A stretch of 5,925 nt of DNA, taken from positions 1 to 5,925 of the forward strand of contig QHZK01000218.1 of assembly GCA_003224635.1 (NCBI GenBank). Reading direction: 5' to 3'. This stretch comes from Acidobacteriota bacterium (GTDB lineage: Bacteria > Acidobacteriota > Terriglobia > UBA7540). This document shows positions 1 through 5,925 of the stretch, in pieces (within the stretch, counting starts at the first letter, position 1; every line of letters begins with the position of its first letter). The position numbers and the translations under genes were made by a program. The notes below the pieces were generated by a model, which saw nothing but the letters and a program-made list of their open reading frames with translations, was not told the DNA's origin and did not search any database.

Positions 1-974
1 TCCTTGGGCTCGATCGTGACCCAGCGGTGGTTGTTCACGGCAACGCGGGAGAGCGCCGACATGGGTTCGCCCTGGCTGCCGGCCAGCACCACGACCACCT
101 GCTCCGGAGGGAGCTTGTGGATGTCCTGCGGCTGGATGAGCAAACCCTCGGGGACCCGCAGGCGGCCCATCTCCATAGCGATTTCCGAGTTGCGGAACAT
201 GGCGCGGCCGACGAAGCACAGCCGACGGTTGTACTCCTGCGCTAGGTCGGTGATGATCTGCAGGCGGTGCATGGAGGTCGAGAAGCAGGAGATCATGACG
301 CGATGTTTGGCTTCGGCCATGATCTCCGCAAAGCGCTCGCTCACGCCGCGCTCGGAAGGCGTCATGCCCGGGCGCTCCACGTTGGTCGAGTCAGAAAAGA
401 GCGCCAGCACGCCCCGGCGGCCATAGTCGGCCAGGGTGTGCAGGTCGCTGACGCGCCGGTCTGTGGGCGTGGGGTCGAACTTGAAGTCTCCCGAGTGAAT
501 GATGACGCCGAGCGGCGTCGAGAGGGCGAGCGCGCCGGCCTCAATGATGCTGTGGGTGAGGTGAATCATTTCGACGCGAAACGGGCCGATCTCGAAGGGG
601 GCGCTAGGGTGCATTTCGCGCAGGTCGACGCTTTGCTCCAGGCCGTGTTCGACCAGCTTGGCGCGCGCCAGCGCCAGGGTGAACGGCGTCCCGTAAACGG
701 GCGCGTCCACCTCGTCCAGAACGTAGGCGAGCGCACCGATGTGGTCTTCGTGGCCGTGAGTGAGCAAAATGGCGCGAAGACGGTGCTGGTTCTCGCGCAG
801 GTACGTGATATCGGGAATCACGATGTCCACGCCCAGCAGCTCGGCGTCCGGGAACATGACGCCGCAATCGACCACGATCATGTGGTCGCCGTACTCGAAG
901 ACCATCATGTTCATGCCGAACTCGCCCAGGCCTCCGAGGGGTATCGCTCGCAGCTTATTGCTTGTGGATGGGAT
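1..974 (-). CDS. rnj: Ribonuclease J, N-terminal part (gene runs off the left edge)
   Basis: Ribonuclease J is a cytoplasmic 5'-3' exo- and endoribonuclease that matures rRNA and degrades mRNA. The 324 codons in view start with the family opening IPLGGLGEFGMN (residues 11-22). The zinc ligands follow: HGHEDH at 73-78, H141 in HLTH and D163 in SGDFKFD. The beta-CASP region begins near 190, with SDSTN at 194-198 and GSQGEPMSALSR at 299-310. Spacing of these motifs is as I recall it for Bacillus RNase J1. The family is about 550 aa, so roughly 40% is missing, including the last metal histidine. The start is odd: the frame opens after a TAG at 996-998 and has no ATG, GTG or TTG before the ATG at 912-914, which would remove the first core beta strand. 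I place the start at ATC (972-974), 5 nt after AAGGAGG. Identity is very secure; the start is inferred. The gene is divergent from addB. Confidence 0.96.
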   Translation of the reverse strand, partial: MPSTSNKLRAIPLGGLGEFGMNMMVFEYGDHMIVVDCGVMFPDAELLGVDIVIPDITYLRENQHRLRAILLTHGHEDHIGALAYVLDEVDAPVYGTPFTLALARAKLVEHGLEQSVDLREMHPSAPFEIGPFRVEMIHLTHSIIEAGALALSTPLGVIIHSGDFKFDPTPTDRRVSDLHTLADYGRRGVLALFSDSTNVERPGMTPSERGVSERFAEIMAEAKHRVMISCFSTSMHRLQIITDLAQEYNRRLCFVGRAMFRNSEIAMEMGRLRVPEGLLIQPQDIHKLPPEQVVVVLAGSQGEPMSALSRVAVNNHRWVTIEPK

Positions 975-979
975 GCCAG

Positions 980-986
980 CCTCCTT
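980..986 (-). promoter_or_regulatory. Perfect ribosome binding site of RNase J
   Basis: Read on the minus strand this is AAGGAGG, a full match to the anti-Shine-Dalgarno end of 16S rRNA. It is followed by a 5-nt spacer (CTGGC) and then ATC. It decides the start: no canonical start codon lies at a usable distance in the RNase J frame, and the next in-frame ATG is 65 nt downstream of the end of this site. Nothing else nearby would use the site. Confidence 0.85.
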
Positions 987-997
987 GAAAACTCCCT

Positions 998-1028
998 ATC
1001 CTAACACAGACTTTGACGCGGCGTTGAA
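998..1028 (-). promoter_or_regulatory. Candidate promoter for RNase J
   Basis: On the minus strand, TAGGAT (1003 to 998) resembles a sigma-70 -10 box, and TTCAAC (1028 to 1023) is a weak -35 box 19 bp upstream, a little longer than optimal. Transcription would begin near 991, leaving a leader of under 20 nt just long enough to hold the AAGGAGG site. Support is from box resemblance and position only. Confidence 0.3.
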
Positions 1029-1053
1029 GTCGTCCGAGGACCTAGGATACACT
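1024..1053 (+). promoter_or_regulatory. Candidate promoter for the addBA operon
   Basis: TTGAAG (1024-1029), an 18-bp spacer and TACACT (1048-1053) form a plausible sigma-70 promoter. A start 6-8 nt after the -10 box falls on or next to the GTG at 1059, so the addB transcript could be leaderless or nearly so. The TTGAAG box overlaps the weak -35 box of the divergent RNase J promoter, and the palindrome CCTAGG (1041-1046) lies in the spacer. Activity is unproven. Confidence 0.35.
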
Positions 1054-1058
1054 ACGCC

Positions 1059-4000
1059 GTGGGCTCGCTTGTGTCTACGCGCCGGATAATCGTTTCATCC
1101 TCGAACCACAGTCGCCTCGAAGCGGCTTCGGAGTACCTGGAGACGCTGCTGGGTCATTCGGAAGTCCTGGCGCTCGCCCCAACCCGCGGCGCGACGGACG
1201 ACTTCGTGCGCGGCGTCTCGGACCGCACCGGCGCCCTCTACGGGGTCCACCGCCTGACGCCGATTCAGCTCGCCGCCAGCCTGGCGACGGAGTGCCTGGC
1301 CCGCGCCGGCCTCGCCCCGATCAGCAGGCTTGGTGTTGAGGCGCTCGCCGCGCGCTCGGTGTACGAGTGCCGGAGCGAACTCAGCTACTTTGCGCCCGTC
1401 GCGGACACTCCGGGTTTCGCCAGGGCTCTCGGATCGACTCTGAGCGAGCTTCGCATGGAAGGTGTCGATGGCCAGCGCCTCGCGGCCACGGGAGCGCCGG
1501 GAAGCGACTTGGCCCGGTTTCTGGCCCGCTACGAAAAGGAGTTGGCGGCGCGGTCGCTGGCCGATCTCGCGCTCATCTTTGAGTTCGCCATCAACCAGGT
1601 CGCCAGTCACGCGACGCATCGCCTGCTGGGCCTTCCAATACTCTTGCTGGATGTTTCGGCCGAGTCCCGGCGCGAGCGAGCATTTTTGACGGCGCTGGCC
1701 GGTCAGTGTCCGGCTGTCTTTGCTACTGCCCTGGCGGAAGACGAGGAGGGGGTCGCGATCCTGGAGCAGGTCCTGAGCGCGAAAGCGGAACGGCTCGACG
1801 ACTGTGCTGCCGCGCCGTCTGAAGTGACAACGCGAGAGCCAGCGGACGAGGGCAGTCCTAAGGCGGGCGAGGCGCCCGCGCTCCGGGACACGGAGACTTC
1901 GCTCGAACGCCTGCACCGGTATCTGTTTTCCACCGAGCCTGCTCCTCCGAAAGAGCTCGACCCAAGCGTCGAGTTCTTCTCCGCACCGGGGGAGGGCCTC
2001 GAATGCGTGGAAATCGCGCGGCGCATTCTTGCGGCGGCCGAGTCGGGCGTCGCGTTTGACCGCATGGCGATTCTGCTGCGCCGCCCGGACGGCTATCTGC
2101 CCCTGGTTGAAGACGCGCTGCGGCGCGCGGGAGTGCCGGGCTACTTCACGCATGGCACGATTCGTCCTGACCCCTCGGGACGAGCGTTCCTGGCCCTGCT
2201 CGACTGCGCTGCCGAAGGTCTTTCAGCGTCGAAATTCGCCGAATATCTCTCGCTGGGCCAGGTCCCTATTGTGGAGGAGTCCGGAGCCCCGCCTGTGCCG
2301 GTGGGAATTTGGGTGGCGCCCGAAGACGAATTTCAGTTGAGCTTCAATTTTGGGAGCGCGGGCGTCCCGCCCGCTTCCGGCGGCTCGCCGTTCGTTGCCG
2401 CGCGCGAGGCCAAGCCGGGGAGCAGAGCCCGCGCTCGTGGCTTCCCGGCACGCGCCGATGCCGAGAGCTCAAAAGCGGGCGAGACGCCCGCGCTCCCGGA
2501 AACCGATGAGACGCCGGTGCTCGAAGGCACGCTGCGCGCTCCCTTTGCCTGGGAGCAGTTGCTGATCGACGCAGCCGTCATCGGAGGGAAAGACCGGTGG
2601 TCTCGCCGCCTGCGGGGACTCAAAGCCGAGTACGAGTTCCAACTCCAGCAGCTCACCAGCGAAGACGAGCCACGCCGCGAACACATCGAGAGGCAGCTCG
2701 AGCGGCTGCGACATCTCGAGCGTTTCGCGCTGCCCGTGATCGAGTTTTTGGGCTCACTCCCCAACAGCGCCCGTTGGGGCGATTGGCTTGCGGCGCTGAG
2801 GAATCTCGCGGAGACGGCACTCGGGCGGCCCGAGTCGGTCCTGTCGGTGCTGAGCGAACTGGAACCGATGGACGAGGTCGGGCCGGTCGAGCTGGGCGAG
2901 GTCCGTCAGGTGCTGAGCGAGCGCCTCAGGGTCCTTCGCCGGGAGCCGCCAACCCGGCGCTACGGACGGGTCTTCGTGGGCGCGATCAGCGAAGTGAATG
3001 CCAGATCATTTGAGATCGTCTTCGTGCCCGGACTTGCCGAAGGGGTCTTTCCGCGCAAGCCCTCGGAAGATCCGCTGCTCCTCGACGATTACCGCCAGAA
3101 GCTCGCTTCCGGGCTCGTCACGCAGGAGAAGCGTCTGTCCCGGGAGCGGCTGCTCCTGCGAAGCGCCGCGGCAGCCGCCCACTCGCGTCTTCACGTCTCT
3201 TATCCTCGAATGGACACCGTCCAGGGACGGGCGCGGGTCCCGTCGTTTTACGCGCTGGAAGTGCTCCGCGCCGCTAAGGGCAGCCTGCCGGCGCTTCGCG
3301 ACCTCGAAAAGCGGGCTGCCGAGGCCTCGGAGTCGCGATTGGGATGGCCCGCACCGAGAGAGCCACAGCACGCGATTGACGACGTGGAGCACGATCTGGC
3401 CTTGCTGGAACAACTCCTCCATAAGCCTGGCAAGGACGTGAAGGGCCACGGAAGGTATCTCCTAAGTGTCAACGAAAGCCTGGCGAGGTCGCTCCGAACG
3501 CGCGCCGCGCGATGGAGCAAGCGGGCTTGGTCGGGCGCGGACGGGATCGTGGACCCTGACGAATCGACTCTTCGTATTCTGGCCACGCAGCGCATCAGGG
3601 CCCGCAGCTACTCTCCATCCGCCCTTCAGCAATTTGCCGCCTGTCCCTACCGCTTTCTGCTCTACGCGATTCACCGCTTGCAGGAGCGCGAAGAAGCGCA
3701 GGCTATCGAAAAGCTGGACCCGCTCACGCGTGGGGGCCTCTTCCATCAGGTGCAGTTTGAACTATTCGGTGAACTCGAGCGCGACGGCCTGCTGCCCGTC
3801 ACCGAGGAGAACCTGTCCCAGGCGATGGGCATTGTCGATCAGGTTCTCGACCGGGTGGCCGCTCGATACGAGGAGGACCTGGCTCCCGCCATACCGCAGA
3901 TCTGGAAGAGTGAAATCGAGGACCTGCGAACCGATCTGCGAGGCTGGACCCGGCGGCTCGTGTCGATCCACGGGGAGTGGCTGCCGATTCATTTCGAATA

Positions 4001-4523
4001 CGCTTTCGGTCTTCCCCTCGGACCGGAACGCGACCCGAAGAGCAGTCCCGGCGAAGCCGTGGTCCTCGATGGTGTCCGGCTGCGCGGCTCGATCGACTTG
4101 GTCGAGCGACACCGGACGCGCGACGTCCTGCGGGTGACGGACCACAAGACAGGCAAGGTCCCGCAGCAGACGCCGACCTCCGTGGGAGGAGGCGAGGTCC
4201 TTCAACCCGTGCTTTACAGCCTGGCTGCCGAAAAGCTCCTGGGGCAGAAGGTTGAGTCGGGCCTCTTGTATTACTGCACGCAGCGCGGCCGCTATGAACA
4301 GATACCCATCGTCGTGGGCAGGGAGGCCGAGGAAAGAGTGAGATATGTGATCGAGACCGTCGATGGCGCGATCGAGGCGGGATTTCTTCCCGCCGCGCCC
4401 CGGAAAGACGCCTGCGCCTTCTGCGATTACCGCCTGGTTTGCGGACCCTACGAAGAGAGAAGGGTGAAGCGCAAGCCCCTGGACAGGCTTGATGCGCTCC
4501 AGCGTGTACGATGCCAGCCGTGA
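1059..4523 (+). CDS. addB: AddB-type helicase-nuclease subunit with 4Fe-4S nuclease domain
   Basis: Subunit of the AddAB complex that resects double-strand breaks for recombination. The start is GTG at 1059; AGGA lies 11 nt upstream, a weak site, and GTG at 1071 is an alternative. The N-terminus has the AddB-like strand LALAPTRGATDDFVR (37-51), where a P-loop would sit, but no GKT/GKS. A helicase-like body includes VFVPGLAEGVFP (654-665). The C-terminal PD-(D/E)XK nuclease starts at YSPSALQQF (851) and shows H896, D1013 (GSID), D1028-x-K1030 (TDHKTGK) and Q1049-x3-Y1053 as expected catalytic residues. C862 with C1119, C1122 and C1128 (C-x2-C-x5-C) match the AddB iron-sulphur staple. At 1154 aa it is of normal family length. 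Two stretches, around 268-276 and 432-480, are encoded by REP-like repeats and look like tolerated loop insertions. The gene overlaps addA by 13 nt. It could be listed simply as a PD-(D/E)XK nuclease family protein. Confidence 0.92.
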   Translation: MGSLVSTRRIIVSSSNHSRLEAASEYLETLLGHSEVLALAPTRGATDDFVRGVSDRTGALYGVHRLTPIQLAASLATECLARAGLAPISRLGVEALAARSVYECRSELSYFAPVADTPGFARALGSTLSELRMEGVDGQRLAATGAPGSDLARFLARYEKELAARSLADLALIFEFAINQVASHATHRLLGLPILLLDVSAESRRERAFLTALAGQCPAVFATALAEDEEGVAILEQVLSAKAERLDDCAAAPSEVTTREPADEGSPKAGEAPALRDTETSLERLHRYLFSTEPAPPKELDPSVEFFSAPGEGLECVEIARRILAAAESGVAFDRMAILLRRPDGYLPLVEDALRRAGVPGYFTHGTIRPDPSGRAFLALLDCAAEGLSASKFAEYLSLGQVPIVEESGAPPVPVGIWVAPEDEFQLSFNFGSAGVPPASGGSPFVAAREAKPGSRARARGFPARADAESSKAGETPALPETDETPVLEGTLRAPFAWEQLLIDAAVIGGKDRWSRRLRGLKAEYEFQLQQLTSEDEPRREHIERQLERLRHLERFALPVIEFLGSLPNSARWGDWLAALRNLAETALGRPESVLSVLSELEPMDEVGPVELGEVRQVLSERLRVLRREPPTRRYGRVFVGAISEVNARSFEIVFVPGLAEGVFPRKPSEDPLLLDDYRQKLASGLVTQEKRLSRERLLLRSAAAAAHSRLHVSYPRMDTVQGRARVPSFYALEVLRAAKGSLPALRDLEKRAAEASESRLGWPAPREPQHAIDDVEHDLALLEQLLHKPGKDVKGHGRYLLSVNESLARSLRTRAARWSKRAWSGADGIVDPDESTLRILATQRIRARSYSPSALQQFAACPYRFLLYAIHRLQEREEAQAIEKLDPLTRGGLFHQVQFELFGELERDGLLPVTEENLSQAMGIVDQVLDRVAARYEEDLAPAIPQIWKSEIEDLRTDLRGWTRRLVSIHGEWLPIHFEYAFGLPLGPERDPKSSPGEAVVLDGVRLRGSIDLVERHRTRDVLRVTDHKTGKVPQQTPTSVGGGEVLQPVLYSLAAEKLLGQKVESGLLYYCTQRGRYEQIPIVVGREAEERVRYVIETVDGAIEAGFLPAAPRKDACAFCDYRLVCGPYEERRVKRKPLDRLDALQRVRCQP
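1861..1885 (+). repeat. REP-like hairpin copy 1 inside addB
   Basis: A GC-rich unit whose core is GCGGGCG-AGG-CGCCCGC (1863-1879), a perfect 7-bp stem with a 3-nt loop. It matches the copy at 2473-2497 at 22 of 25 positions in the same orientation. It is translated in frame as part of KAGEAPALR, in a charged, proline-rich and probably disordered segment of AddB (about residues 255-282). Confidence 0.8.
2352..2376 (+). repeat. REP-like hairpin copy 2 inside addB (inverted)
   Basis: The core GCGGGCG-TCC-CGCCCGC (2358-2374) is a 7-bp stem with a 3-nt loop. The 25-bp unit equals the reverse complement of the copy at 2473-2497 at 24 of 25 positions. It is translated as GSAGVPPAS, starting near residue 432 of AddB. 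Confidence 0.85.
2473..2497 (+). repeat. REP-like hairpin copy 3 inside addB
   Basis: The core GCGGGCG-AGA-CGCCCGC (2475-2491) is a 7-bp stem with a 3-nt loop. It is the direct-orientation partner of the copy at 1861-1885 and the inverted partner of the copy at 2352-2376. It is translated as KAGETPALP, ending near residue 480 of AddB. Confidence 0.85.
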
Positions 4524-5925
4524 TTCCGTTCCCCAATCGTTCTGACGACCAAGCCGCCAGAGACAGGATTAGCGGCTCTCTCGAAGAGAGCCTGATTGTC
4601 GAGGCGGCGGCGGGTACGGGGAAGACCACCGAGCTCGTGAACCGGGTCGTTGCGGTCCTGAAGAAAGGGCTGACCACGGTCGAGCACGTGGTGGCTGTCA
4701 CCTTCACCCGAAAGGCGGCGGGCGAGCTGAAGCTGCGCCTGCGGCAGGAGCTGGACCGGGCGCTGTCGGAGACTCGAGATTCGAGATTCGAAATTCGAGA
4801 TTCGAAATTCGGCGAACGCGAAGGTAGTCCCGCTTCCGATGCGGAGTCGGCAGTTTCCAGTTTCGAGTTTCGAGTTTCGAATTTCGATTTTCCAATTTCG
4901 ACTTTCGAATTGCAGAATCTTGAAAACGCCATCGCCCGTCTGGAGGAGGCGCGCATCGGCACGATTCATTCCTTCTGCGCCGAAATCCTGCGCGAGCGGC
5001 CCGTCGAGGCCAACATCGATCCGGCGTTTGAAGAGCTTTCGGAAATCGAGGCCTCGCGCCTTTACCGGCAAGTCTTCAGGCGCTGGAGTCAGGAGAAGCT
5101 CGGCGCGCCGCCGCCCGGGTTTCGCCGTTGTCTCGCTCGCCTCGCCTTCCGCGACTACCGCGAGGACCAGTCGCCGCTCGACCAGCTCGAGAGCGCGGGC
5201 CGGAAGCTGATCGAGTGGCGGGATTTTCCCAGACCCTGGAGCGCGCGTCCGTTCAATCGCGAGGAAGGAAGCGACCGGTTAGTTAATCAGGCCCTCGATC
5301 TGGCCGAGCTGAGTTCGACGTGCCAGCGCGCGAAAGACTATCTGTTTGAAGACCTGCGTCCGGTGCGCGACACGGCGGACGCCATCCGCCGCGCCGAAGA
5401 AGTTGCAGACCGCGATTACGACACGCTCGAAGGCCTCCTGGTCAAGCTGTTCCGTGACTTGAAGAGCGGCAAGAAAAGGAAAGGAAGCGGGGTTTACGCC
5501 GAGGATGTGGCTCGCGAGGACGTGATCGACGCCAGAGAGGACCTGCTTCGGGCTCTCGAGAATTTCAAGTACCAGGCTGACGCTGACCTGGCGGCCCTGC
5601 TGCAATCCGAAATGAGAGAGCTGCTCGATCGCTATGACGAAATGAAGCGGGCGCGCGGCAAACTGGATTTTGTCGACCTCCTTCTCAAGGTCCGCGATCT
5701 CCTGGTCAAGGACCGCCCGGTCCGCGAATACCTGCAGAACCAGTTCAAGTACATCTTTGTGGACGAGTTTCAGGATACTGACCCGCTGCAGGCTGAGGTC
5801 CTCCTGCTTCTCGCTGCGGATGATCCGGAGGAGACGAACTGGCGGGACGTTACGCCGCTCCCCGGCAAGCTGTTCCTGGTGGGCGATCCCAAACAGTCGG
5901 TCTATCGATTTCGCCGCGCCGACGT
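4511..5925 (+). CDS. addA: AddA-type UvrD-family helicase subunit, N-terminal part (runs off the right edge)
   Basis: ATP-dependent 3'-5' DNA translocase of the AddAB helicase-nuclease. Superfamily 1 motifs appear in order: Q motif SDDQAARDRI (11-20, Q14), Walker A EAAAGTGKT (31-39), motif Ia VAVTFTRKAAGELKLRL (61-77), motif Ib IGTIHSFCAEIL (149-160), the domain 2A lead-in GKLDFVDLL (383-391), Walker B IFVDEFQDTD (415-424), and motif III LFLVGDPKQSVYRFRRAD (454-471). The window ends there, so motifs IV-VI and any C-terminal RecB-type nuclease are not seen; family members are usually above 1000 aa. The start is ATG at 4511, inside the end of addB (13-nt overlap). No clear ribosome binding site precedes it, so translation is probably coupled to addB; GTG at 4520 is an alternative. 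Residues of about 88-133 come from a 7-bp repeat element that expands the loop between motifs Ia and Ib. Confidence 0.94.
   Translation, partial: MPAVIPFPNRSDDQAARDRISGSLEESLIVEAAAGTGKTTELVNRVVAVLKKGLTTVEHVVAVTFTRKAAGELKLRLRQELDRALSETRDSRFEIRDSKFGEREGSPASDAESAVSSFEFRVSNFDFPISTFELQNLENAIARLEEARIGTIHSFCAEILRERPVEANIDPAFEELSEIEASRLYRQVFRRWSQEKLGAPPPGFRRCLARLAFRDYREDQSPLDQLESAGRKLIEWRDFPRPWSARPFNREEGSDRLVNQALDLAELSSTCQRAKDYLFEDLRPVRDTADAIRRAEEVADRDYDTLEGLLVKLFRDLKSGKKRKGSGVYAEDVAREDVIDAREDLLRALENFKYQADADLAALLQSEMRELLDRYDEMKRARGKLDFVDLLLKVRDLLVKDRPVREYLQNQFKYIFVDEFQDTDPLQAEVLLLLAADDPEETNWRDVTPLPGKLFLVGDPKQSVYRFRRAD
4773..4811 (+). repeat. Heptamer repeat, arm 1, inside addA
   Basis: Five consecutive 7-bp units fit TTCGARA: CTCGAGA, TTCGAGA, TTCGAAA, TTCGAGA and TTCGAAA (4773-4807), then a partial TTCG. 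It is much richer in A and T than the surrounding gene. It is translated as RDSRFEIRDSKF (AddA residues 89-100), a heptapeptide repeat. Confidence 0.88.
4854..4916 (+). repeat. Heptamer repeat, arm 2, inside addA (inverted relative to arm 1)
   Basis: Eight consecutive 7-bp units fit TTTCGAN, two of them with CC in place of CG: TTTCCAG, TTTCGAG twice, TTTCGAA, TTTCGAT, TTTCCAA, TTTCGAC and TTTCGAA (4854-4909), then the decayed TTGCAGA. TTTCGAA is the reverse complement of arm 1's TTCGAAA, so the arms form an imperfect inverted repeat around a 42-bp core (4812-4853). It is translated as SSFEFRVSNFDFPISTFE (AddA residues 116-133). Confidence 0.88.

Larger units (their letters stand above)
2352..2497 (+). 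repeat. REPIN-like composite element translated in frame within addB
   Basis: Two nearly identical inverted 25-bp hairpin units (24 of 25 positions) flank about 96 bp. This is the layout of REPINs, short non-autonomous elements built from two inverted REP sequences and usually moved by a RAYT transposase. No such transposase lies in this window. The whole span is open in the addB frame and encodes about 49 residues rich in Ala, Arg, Pro, Gly and Ser, with no recognisable fold, between FQLSFNF and TLRAPFAWEQLL. REPIN identity is inferred from layout only. Confidence 0.6.

Noticed and set aside
912..914. ATG as the RNase J start
   Set aside because: It has no ribosome binding site near it and would remove the conserved IPLGGLGEFG strand of the enzyme core.
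267..1004. Plus-strand open frame of 245 codons across the RNase J region
   Set aside because: The minus strand carries all RNase J metal-binding motifs in order; the plus-strand product has no recognisable family and is His/Arg-rich, as antisense shadows are.
1863..1879. GC-rich hairpins in addB as transcription terminators
   Set aside because: No U-tract follows the stems, and they lie within an uninterrupted coding frame.
1095..2153. Long open frame on the minus strand opposite addB (352 codons)
   Set aside because: It is Arg-rich with no recognisable domain, and lies opposite a gene with clear family motifs. Long antisense open frames are expected in GC-rich coding DNA.
4773..4916. Heptamer arms as a CRISPR array or tRNA/ncRNA gene
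   Set aside because: Units are 7 bp with no spacers of constant length, and no RNA gene fold is apparent; the addA frame continues through it.
3799..4962. Long minus-strand open frame (387 codons) spanning the addB/addA junction, with NSKLETRN-type repeats near its N-terminus
   Set aside because: The repeats are the 7-bp element read from the other strand, and the rest is antisense to the AddB nuclease domain and the AddA P-loop region, both strongly supported on the plus strand.

Overview
The window is GC-rich, densely coding bacterial DNA. It holds two transcription units that diverge from a short shared intergenic region at about 975-1058. The protein styles, and the two kinds of repeat found inside coding sequence, best fit a soil or environmental Acidobacteriota-type genome. 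That placement is an inference from recalled family resemblance, not from a marker gene or a search.

Left part (1-974, minus strand): the N-terminal 324 codons of a ribonuclease J, an RNA-processing and mRNA-decay metallo-beta-lactamase/beta-CASP enzyme. It runs off the left edge. No ATG, GTG or TTG is available at its natural start. The codon that sits correctly behind a perfect AAGGAGG ribosome binding site is ATC.

Middle and right part (1059-5925, plus strand): an addB-addA operon. AddB (1154 aa, complete) has a helicase-like body with no P-loop and a C-terminal AddB-type nuclease domain stapled by a four-cysteine iron-sulphur cluster. AddA (471 codons, cut by the right edge) has the UvrD-type motor motifs: Q motif, Walker A, Ia, Ib, Walker B and III. 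The genes overlap by 13 nt, which suggests coupled translation. Together they would form the heterodimeric helicase-nuclease that resects double-strand breaks for RecA-dependent recombination.

The unusual material is inside the operon. addB carries three copies of a 25-bp GC-rich REP-like hairpin; two of them are inverted around about 96 bp, a REPIN-like layout, and all are translated in frame. addA carries a different element: two arms of 7-bp repeats (TTCGARA, then its reverse complement TTTCGAR) around a 42-bp core, translated as a roughly 46-residue insertion between helicase motifs Ia and Ib. I see no RNA gene, CRISPR array, complete mobile element or confident terminator.
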